Below, in pieces: positions 1 to 3,890 of a stretch of DNA of 5,080 nucleotides. The stretch's first letter is position 1. Each line of letters opens with the position of its first letter. The translations under genes and the position numbers were made by a program. Below the pieces are notes generated by a model. That model was not told the DNA's origin, made no database searches, and was given only the letters and a program-made list of their open reading frames with translations. Source of the stretch: JACJWR01 sp044326505 (GTDB taxonomy: Bacteria; Actinomycetota; Actinomycetes; S36-B12; UBA10799); contig JBIRBF010000191.1 in NCBI GenBank assembly GCA_044326505.1, positions 1 to 5,080 on the forward strand, written 5' to 3'.

Positions 1-1445
1 AGGGCGCGTCGGCGGTCGACACCTCGATGCTCACGGGGGAGTCGGTGCCGGTGGAGGTGGGGGTCGGCGACGAGGTCGTAGGCGCGTGCGTGAACTCCGG
101 CGGCCGGCTGGTGGTCGAGGTCACCCGGGTCGGCGGCGAAACGCAGCTGGCGCAGATGGCCCGGATGGTGGCGGACGCCCAGTCCGGCAAGGCCCCGGTC
201 CAGCGGCTGGCCGATCGGGTTGCGGCGGTGTTCGTGCCGGTGGTGCTGGCCCTCGCGCTGCTGACCTTGGTCGTTTGGCTGATCGCCGGGGCAGGTGCCG
301 AGTTCGCCTTCACAGCGGCTGTGGCGGTTCTGATCATCGCCTGCCCCTGCGCGCTCGGCCTGGCGACGCCGACTGCCCTGCTCGTCGGCACCGGGAGGGC
401 CGCCCAGCTGGGCATCCTGATCAAGGGTCCGCAGATCCTGGAGTCCACCCGGCGGGTGGACACGGTCGTGCTGGACAAGACCGGGACCGTGACCACGGGG
501 AAGATGTCGGTCCTGGACGTGGTCGTCGACGACGGGAGTGCCCACACTCCGACGGAGTCGACCGAGCTGCTGCGCGTCGCTGGCGCGATTGAGTCAGCCT
601 CGGAGCACCCGATCGCAGCTGCCGTCGCCGCCGCAGCTGCGGCGCAGGGTGCGGCTCAGGGGGCGGGCCAAGGTACGGGACTGCCCGCGGTGACTGATTT
701 CGTGGCTGTCCCGGGCCGAGGCGTCACAGGTGTCGTCGAGGGCCGCGCGGTGGCGGTCGGACGGCGCAGCTGGCTGGCCGCCGATCTGCAGGTGCAGACA
801 CCGGCCGACCTCGAACAGGCCGCACAGGCGGCGGAAGCAGCGGGGCGCACGGTCGTCACCGTGGCCTGGGATGCTCGCGTGCGGGGCCTGGTCGTTGTCG
901 GCGACACTGTGAAGCCGACCAGCGCCACCGCCGTCGCCGAACTTCGCGGCCTCGGCCTGACCCCCGTGCTGCTCACCGGTGACAACGCGCAGGCTGCGGG
1001 GGCGGTCGCCGCCGCAGTCGGGATCGACGAGGTGATCGCTGAGGTCCTGCCAGGGGAGAAACTCGACGTCGTCCGGCGGCTGCAGTCCGAGGGCCGCGTG
1101 GTCGCGATGGTGGGTGACGGCGTCAACGATGCTGCCGCGCTGGCGCAGTCCGACCTCGGCATCGCCATGGGAACCGGCACCGATGTCGCCATCGAGGCCA
1201 GCGACCTGACCATCGTGTCCGGCGACCTGCGCGCCGCCGCGGACGCGGTGGCGCTGTCCCGGCGGACGCTCTCAACGATCAAGGGCAACTTGTTCTGGGC
1301 GTTCGCCTACAACGTCGCCGCCATTCCGCTGGCCATGTCCGGACGCTTGAGTCCCCTGATCGCGGGCGCCGCGATGGCCTTCTCATCGGTCTTCGTGGTG
1401 ACGAACAGCCTCCGGCTGCGCCGCTTCCGCGGGCGCCAGGGATGA
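1..1445 (+). CDS. copA: Cu(I)-translocating P1B-type ATPase, C-terminal part (5' end outside window)
   Basis: This is a membrane pump that exports Cu(I) from the cytoplasm using ATP. The frame is open to the left edge, reading SAVDTSMLTGES before the first ATG (27), so that ATG is internal and the gene is truncated by the window. Motifs in order are TGES of the actuator domain (33-44), the membrane metal site CPC in CPCALGLATP (342-371), the phosphorylated Asp in DKTGT (474-488), SEHP (600-611) and GRGVTG (714-731) of the nucleotide-binding domain, TGDN (975-986) and GDGVND (1113-1130). The last two helices carry YN (1308-1313) and MAFSS (1374-1388). CPC, YN and MxxSS together define the Cu(I)/Ag(I) subgroup P1B-1, which makes Zn, Cd or Co transport unlikely. 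The N-terminal metal-binding domain is not visible. An Ala/Gln/Gly-rich stretch follows SEHP. The chaperone gene downstream supports a copper role. Confidence 0.96.
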   Translation, partial: GASAVDTSMLTGESVPVEVGVGDEVVGACVNSGGRLVVEVTRVGGETQLAQMARMVADAQSGKAPVQRLADRVAAVFVPVVLALALLTLVVWLIAGAGAEFAFTAAVAVLIIACPCALGLATPTALLVGTGRAAQLGILIKGPQILESTRRVDTVVLDKTGTVTTGKMSVLDVVVDDGSAHTPTESTELLRVAGAIESASEHPIAAAVAAAAAAQGAAQGAGQGTGLPAVTDFVAVPGRGVTGVVEGRAVAVGRRSWLAADLQVQTPADLEQAAQAAEAAGRTVVTVAWDARVRGLVVVGDTVKPTSATAVAELRGLGLTPVLLTGDNAQAAGAVAAAVGIDEVIAEVLPGEKLDVVRRLQSEGRVVAMVGDGVNDAAALAQSDLGIAMGTGTDVAIEASDLTIVSGDLRAAADAVALSRRTLSTIKGNLFWAFAYNVAAIPLAMSGRLSPLIAGAAMAFSSVFVVTNSLRLRRFRGRQG

Positions 1446-1458
1446 TCCTGGTGCGGAA
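1425..1458 (+). terminator. Imperfect stem-loop over the copA stop codon
   Basis: TTCCGC (1425-1430) pairs with GCGGAA (1453-1458), and inside it CCAGG (1436-1440) pairs with CCTGG (1447-1451) around a six-base loop. The two stems are separated by an asymmetric internal loop. The stop codon TGA (1443-1445) lies in the apical loop. No T-run follows, so it may reduce read-through, stabilise the 3' end or be incidental. It is a weak terminator candidate. Confidence 0.3.
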
Positions 1459-1467
1459 AGATCCATC

Positions 1468-1510
1468 CCTCGAGGCACCTCGAACGCCGAAGTCCATTAC
1501 ACTGAGTAAT
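1468..1510 (+). promoter_or_regulatory. Possible promoter/operator region ahead of the copper chaperone gene
   Basis: The 87-base copA-copZ gap holds an A+T-rich island unusual for this window. TACACT (1498-1503) fits the actinobacterial -10 pattern TANNNT, and ATTAC (1496-1500) and GTAAT (1506-1510) form a five-base inverted repeat around it. Upstream, CCTCGA occurs twice ten bases apart (1469-1474 region and 1478-1483), the first inside the palindrome CCTCGAGG (1468-1475). No convincing -35 hexamer is present at normal spacing. No known CsoR, CueR or CopY operator could be matched. The proposal is inference only. Confidence 0.25.
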
Positions 1511-1522
1511 CACCAGGGAATT

Positions 1523-1528
1523 GGAGAA
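1523..1528 (+). promoter_or_regulatory. Ribosome binding site deciding the copZ start
   Basis: GGAGAA ends four bases before ATG 1533 (six bases counted from GGAG). It lies inside the longer reading frame that opens with TTG at 1521, so it argues for ATG 1533 as the true start and against TTG. Confidence 0.75.
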
Positions 1529-1532
1529 CACC

Positions 1533-1742
1533 ATGAGCACTGCCGTCTTCAACGTCGCGGGAATGTCCTGCCAGCACTGCGTCGACGCCATCACCAGTGA
1601 GGTGAACGGGGTCGAGGGTGTGTCAGGCGTCGATGTGGACCTGACCGCGGGAACGGTGTCGGTCACGGGCGTGGAGCTCGACGAGTCGGCGCTGAGGGCT
1701 GCCATCGACGAAGCCGGCTACGACGTGGCCGACGCTCACTGA
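1533..1742 (+). CDS. copZ: CopZ-like heavy-metal-associated (HMA) copper chaperone
   Basis: This is a 69-residue soluble single-domain protein of the HMA/Atx1 ferredoxin-like fold. It is expected to bind Cu(I) and deliver it to the ATPase encoded just upstream. The metal site GMSCQHC (residues 10-16, nucleotides 1560-1580) has both Cys ligands. The rest follows the usual beta-alpha-beta-beta-alpha-beta order, with VSGVDVDLTAGTVSV as the middle strands and ALRAAIDEAGYDV as helix and final strand. The length matches free-standing chaperones. ATG 1533 is chosen because GGAGAA sits at the right distance, while the in-frame TTG at 1521 has no usable site. An 87-base gap separates it from copA, with a possible own promoter. 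The family is certain. Copper specificity comes from the neighbour and the motif. Confidence 0.93.
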   Translation: MSTAVFNVAGMSCQHCVDAITSEVNGVEGVSGVDVDLTAGTVSVTGVELDESALRAAIDEAGYDVADAH

Positions 1743-1770
1743 GCCAGCGTGGTTGATGGACGCTGAGTGA
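1736..1770 (+). terminator. Stem-loop overlapping the copZ stop codon, candidate terminator
   Basis: TCACT (1736-1740) and CAGCGT (1745-1750) pair with the contiguous stretch ACGCTG-AGTGA (1760-1770). This gives eleven base pairs interrupted by a four-base bulge (GAGC) on the left arm and closed by a nine-base loop. The copZ stop (1740-1742) lies within it. There is no downstream T-tract, which is common in actinobacterial hairpin terminators. Position at the end of the copper module and ahead of a convergent gene supports a 3'-end role. Confidence 0.5.
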
Positions 1771-1781
1771 CCGGAGGACGC

Positions 1782-1820
1782 ATGGCGATGGAAGCGCTCT
1801 GCGCCGACTCGAGCCTCTGA
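1782..1820 (+). other. Micro-ORF of 12 codons with a strong Shine-Dalgarno
   Basis: GGAGGA (1773-1778) lies three bases before ATG 1782, which opens a frame encoding MAMEALCADSSL and then TGA. A GTG at 1767 is in the same frame and would give 17 residues. It could be a small peptide, the remnant start of a lost third gene, or chance. No homology is recognised, and its position directly behind the copZ hairpin argues against efficient transcription. Confidence 0.15.
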
Positions 1821-1826
1821 GCATCC

Positions 1827-1850
1827 CGTCCGCCCCGTGGCGCCGGGACG
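1827..1850. terminator. Weak G+C-rich hairpin in the convergent gap, possibly bidirectional
   Basis: CGTCC (1827-1831) pairs with GGACG (1846-1850), with alternative CCCG/CGGG pairing inside. It lies between the chaperone gene and the convergent minus-strand gene, so it could end either transcript. No T-tract occurs on either strand. Such short GC stems arise easily by chance in this composition. Confidence 0.22.
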
Positions 1851-1862
1851 AGGCGCTGGAGG

Positions 1863-2495
1863 TCAGGGCGCGGGTACGTACTCGCCCGGCAGGTGCGGCA
1901 CCGACCATCCACGCCGGGCACCGAGGTCGCGCAGCAGTATGAAGACGATCCCAGCGACGATCTCCGCCGCTACGACGTAATGGAAGTACCCGATAGCCAG
2001 GAACACCAGCGATGCCGTCAGCAGGCAGAGGGCCAGGTAGGCGCCCCCTGCGTGGCCGAACATGTCCACATGGGTGAGGAGGCCCACGGTCAGCGTCCCT
2101 CCTACCGCGGTGATGATCCCGATCAGCACGATCGAAATCGCCGGGTTCCCGTACGTGTTCGCCTTCTCCAGGCCGATGAGCAGGAGCAGCGCTGTAACCA
2201 GGTTTCGCAGCCACCGGGTGGTGGTCTCGCTCGTGTACCGCGTGCGCAGCAGGCCCCCGACGAGCGCCCCGCCCAGCGCGACCGGGACGAAGTACCAGTA
2301 GTCGAAAGCGGCCGGCTCGATGTTCAAGATGACGTCGCGCCAGATTCCGCCGCCGAGGCCGAAGACCAGCCCGATCCCCAGCACGCCGACCGCCGACATG
2401 CCTCGGGCGCTGAAGAACGCCGCACCGAACAGTGCCGCCAGGAAGATCGTCGGGAGCTCCAGGTAGAGCGAGACACCGTGTTCCGCGTGGGTCAT
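1863..2495 (-). CDS. UPF0126 / TRIC-like seven-helix membrane protein
   Basis: This 210-residue inner-membrane protein has about seven hydrophobic helices, near residues 14-30, 33-52, 67-83, 97-112, 119-139, 150-169 and 172-188. It resembles the UPF0126 family (about 200 residues, YicG/YadS type), built from two three-helix repeats related to TRIC cation channels. Glycine transport has been proposed for some members. The signature is the Gly-rich turn GLGGGIWRDVIL (about residues 46-57, nucleotides 2325-2360). The equivalent turn in the second half, VGGTLTVGLL (131-140), lacks Arg-Asp. ATG 2495 is supported by AAGGGAGGT at 2499-2507, although the spacer is only four bases after GGAGG. It is convergent with the copper module and divergent from the next operon, so it is probably transcribed alone. 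The substrate cannot be inferred from the neighbours. Confidence 0.8.
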   Translation of the reverse strand: MTHAEHGVSLYLELPTIFLAALFGAAFFSARGMSAVGVLGIGLVFGLGGGIWRDVILNIEPAAFDYWYFVPVALGGALVGGLLRTRYTSETTTRWLRNLVTALLLLIGLEKANTYGNPAISIVLIGIITAVGGTLTVGLLTHVDMFGHAGGAYLALCLLTASLVFLAIGYFHYVVAAEIVAGIVFILLRDLGARRGWSVPHLPGEYVPAP

Positions 2496-2577
2496 CCGAC
2501 CTCCCTTCGCAAATGATGTACGCGCGTCGAAGACTCACGCTACCGCCGCTCGCGGCAATCCGGCGCGCGAGTGAAGA

Positions 2578-2591
2578 GGGTCCTTGGACCC
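2578..2591. promoter_or_regulatory. Perfect 6-bp-arm dyad, operator candidate
   Basis: GGGTCC and GGACCC flank a TT centre, giving a fourteen-base near-palindrome. It lies 25 bases upstream of the TACGCT hexamer, roughly where a -35 region or operator for the plus-strand operon would be. The two-base centre is too short for an RNA hairpin without losing pairs, so a DNA site is the likelier reading. Confidence 0.3.
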
Positions 2592-2630
2592 CACCGGACG
2601 GGTCACCGGGAGACCTACGCTGGAGGGGCG

Positions 2631-2643
2631 GGCGCAGTGCGCC
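2631..2643. promoter_or_regulatory. 13-base perfect dyad in the presumed leader of the membrane operon
   Basis: GGCGCA and TGCGCC are exact reverse complements around a single G. The site lies just after the TACGCT hexamer (2616-2621), where a repressor would block transcription start. In RNA it could form a small five-pair hairpin with a three-base loop, 13 bases ahead of the ribosome binding site. Function is inferred from position only. Confidence 0.28.
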
Positions 2644-2655
2644 GGCAGAAGCCCC

Positions 2656-2662
2656 GAGGGGG
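2656..2662 (+). promoter_or_regulatory. Ribosome binding site deciding the start of the first membrane gene
   Basis: GAGGGGG ends eight bases before ATG 2671. It supports that ATG over the in-frame TTG at 2584, which would add 29 non-hydrophobic residues, and over ATG 2683. Confidence 0.6.
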
Positions 2663-2670
2663 TGGTTGAC

Positions 2671-3393
2671 ATGCTGGGACCGATGGTTATCGCGGTACTG
2701 CTGCCGCTGTTGGTGATCGGCGGCTACTGCCTGGCCCGACACGATCCACGGCGCCGGTCCCGCTTCGCCCGGTGGGTGGCTCTGGTCACCGCGGCGCTGG
2801 TCGCGGTCCTGGTCGGGATGTTCCTTGCAGGAGAGGCGCTGAGCGACCCTGGCGGTGTGCACGGCGCGCTGCTCGTGGCGGCATGGCTGGTACCGCTCGT
2901 GGTACTGGTGGTGATCGCCTGGCGGATGCCGCGCGCCGGTCCGATCGTGCTCGGGGTCTGCGCCGGCCTGGCCGCGCTGCTGACCCTCTCGGAATTGCTG
3001 TGGGCCGATCAGTGGCGCAACTTCCAGAACAGCACGGGTCCCGTGTTGGGAGTTGTGGGCTTCGTGCTGCTCGTCCCGCTGGCGGTTGCCGGCCTGCGTC
3101 GGCCCGGATTCGCCGGTGGGCTGCTTGTGGGCCTGGCCGTTGTGGGCCTGGTCGTCGAGGGGGTGGCGATGCGCGGCTCCGGCGCACCGCTGGGCGCTGC
3201 TGCTGGCGGCTCGTCGGCGGCACTCGCGATGCCGCTCGCGGTCGTCGGCCTGCTGCTGCTCATCGCTGCCGGCCTCGGTCGGCTCGGCGTACGGGTTGAG
3301 ACTGCCAGCCAGCCGGCCGGGCACCATGCCCCCGGGCCGTCGGCGGAACGGCTAGATTCGCCACAGGAGACGACCACGGAGGCGCACTCGTGA
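2671..3393 (+). CDS. Unrecognised polytopic membrane protein (about 7 helices)
   Basis: This gene encodes 240 residues and is not recognised. About seven hydrophobic segments are visible, near residues 4-21, 34-53, 64-84, 91-110, 124-141, 147-165 and 184-204. The first helix is followed by a basic loop (RHDPRRRSRFAR, 23-34), which suggests that end is cytoplasmic. The loop WADQWRNFQNSTGP (111-124) is the most polar and distinctive part. The last 30 residues are a hydrophilic Pro/Ser/Glu/Thr-rich tail with two adjacent His. No catalytic motif or ATP-binding signature is seen. ATG 2671 is preferred because of the GAGGGGG site and because the frame upstream is not membrane-like. Its TGA overlaps the next gene's GTG, so the two are translationally coupled and probably share a process. 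Coding is supported by a continuous, chemically sensible membrane pattern. Confidence 0.75.
   Translation: MLGPMVIAVLLPLLVIGGYCLARHDPRRRSRFARWVALVTAALVAVLVGMFLAGEALSDPGGVHGALLVAAWLVPLVVLVVIAWRMPRAGPIVLGVCAGLAALLTLSELLWADQWRNFQNSTGPVLGVVGFVLLVPLAVAGLRRPGFAGGLLVGLAVVGLVVEGVAMRGSGAPLGAAAGGSSAALAMPLAVVGLLLLIAAGLGRLGVRVETASQPAGHHAPGPSAERLDSPQETTTEAHS
3378..3382 (+). promoter_or_regulatory. Ribosome binding site for the overlapping second membrane gene
   Basis: GGAGG lies seven bases ahead of GTG 3390, inside the 3' end of the preceding gene. It fixes GTG 3390 as the start and allows initiation on its own as well as by coupling. Confidence 0.8.
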
Positions 3394-3890
3394 CCGACGA
3401 TCAGCCACATCCGCAGGTGAGCCCGCGACCCGCAGCGATTCTGATGTACGCGACGTACCTCGTCGGGGGCGTCGGCGCCTTCATCGGATTCGCCACACTC
3501 CAGTCCGATCCGCCGTCGCTTACCTGGGCCGCGCTGCTGGCCGTGGGTGCGGCCGGGCTGCTGTCCTTCGTTCGGCATTCGATCATGCACAAATCGGACG
3601 CCGCGCGGATGGGCTGGACGACGCCGGGACGCAACAACTTCCAGATCGAGGTCGGGTTGGCCAACCTCGCCTGGGGAATCGTGGCGATTCTGGCCGCGGT
3701 CCTGCACTGGGGGATCCGCGCTGAGGCGGCGACTTTCCTGGTGTTCGGCTGCTACCTCGCGAGCGTTGCGGTCATGTTGCTCTCGACCCCGTCTCCGGAG
3801 CGGACGCGGCCCTGGCGACAGGTCGCCGGGATGGGTGCGTTCGCGATCGTGCTGCTGTGGCTGGGCTTCGCCGGGATGGCAGCCGGCTAG
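3390..3890 (+). CDS. Small multi-helix membrane protein, DUF6790-like
   Basis: The 166-residue membrane protein has about five hydrophobic segments, near residues 17-36, 44-61, 88-108, 112-131 and 145-164. Between helices 2 and 3 lies a conserved-looking polar stretch, RHSIMHKSDAARMGW (62-76), then NNFQIEVGLANLAWG (82-96). The pattern of a histidine-containing loop, an x-G-W, F-Q-x-E and A-N-L-A-x-G reminds me of the uncharacterised DUF6790 family. That assignment is from memory and tentative. No function is known to me for that family. GTG 3390 shares GTGA with the upstream stop and has an excellent GGAGG seven bases away, so it is co-translated with its partner. Its TAG overlaps the convergent GTPase-like gene's TAG. 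A TAGATT hexamer at 3353-3358 could be an internal -10, but no -35 is evident. Confidence 0.8.
   Translation: MTDDQPHPQVSPRPAAILMYATYLVGGVGAFIGFATLQSDPPSLTWAALLAVGAAGLLSFVRHSIMHKSDAARMGWTTPGRNNFQIEVGLANLAWGIVAILAAVLHWGIRAEAATFLVFGCYLASVAVMLLSTPSPERTRPWRQVAGMGAFAIVLLWLGFAGMAAG

Larger units (their letters stand above)
2496..2670. promoter_or_regulatory. Divergent intergenic region with several short dyads
   Basis: Promoters for the minus-strand UPF0126 gene and the plus-strand membrane operon should both lie here. Visible elements are the palindrome ACGCGCGT (2520-2527), a stem CTCGCG/CGCGAG (2549-2554 with 2566-2571), GGGTCC-TT-GGACCC (2578-2591), a TANNNT-like TACGCT on the plus strand (2616-2621), its minus-strand counterpart TAGCGT (complement of 2537-2542), and GGCGCA-G-TGCGCC (2631-2643). 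No good -35 hexamer was found at standard spacing on either strand. No coding frame is supported here. Confidence 0.45.

Noticed and set aside
656..1288. A 210-codon minus-strand frame opposite copA
   Set aside because: The Ser/Thr/Pro/Ala-rich product is the typical antisense shadow of a GC-rich coding region. The sense strand carries all P-type ATPase motifs.
1521..1532. TTG 1521 as the start of the copper chaperone
   Set aside because: The GGAGAA site lies within those first codons and is placed for ATG 1533. Nothing suitable precedes the TTG.
1807..1862. A frame after the micro-ORF that reads ASEHP, resembling the SEHP motif of CopA, as a possible duplicated copA fragment
   Set aside because: Only about five residues match, codons differ, and the following sequence does not align. 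Chance resemblance is likelier.
1893..2516. A 207-codon plus-strand frame opposite the UPF0126 gene
   Set aside because: The product is polar and rich in Gln, Arg, Asp and Glu without recognisable structure. The opposite strand encodes a coherent seven-helix protein with a family signature.
2584..2670. TTG 2584 as the start of the first membrane gene
   Set aside because: The added 29 residues are not membrane-like. The TTG lies inside a dyad, and GAGGGGG correctly precedes ATG 2671.
1663..3327. A 554-codon minus-strand open frame spanning the chaperone end, the UPF0126 gene and the membrane operon
   Set aside because: Its product is a low-complexity Arg/Pro/Gly/Ala/His-rich chain with no domain pattern. 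It is antisense or out of frame to genes with clear membrane or family signatures. Long shadow frames are expected at this G+C content.
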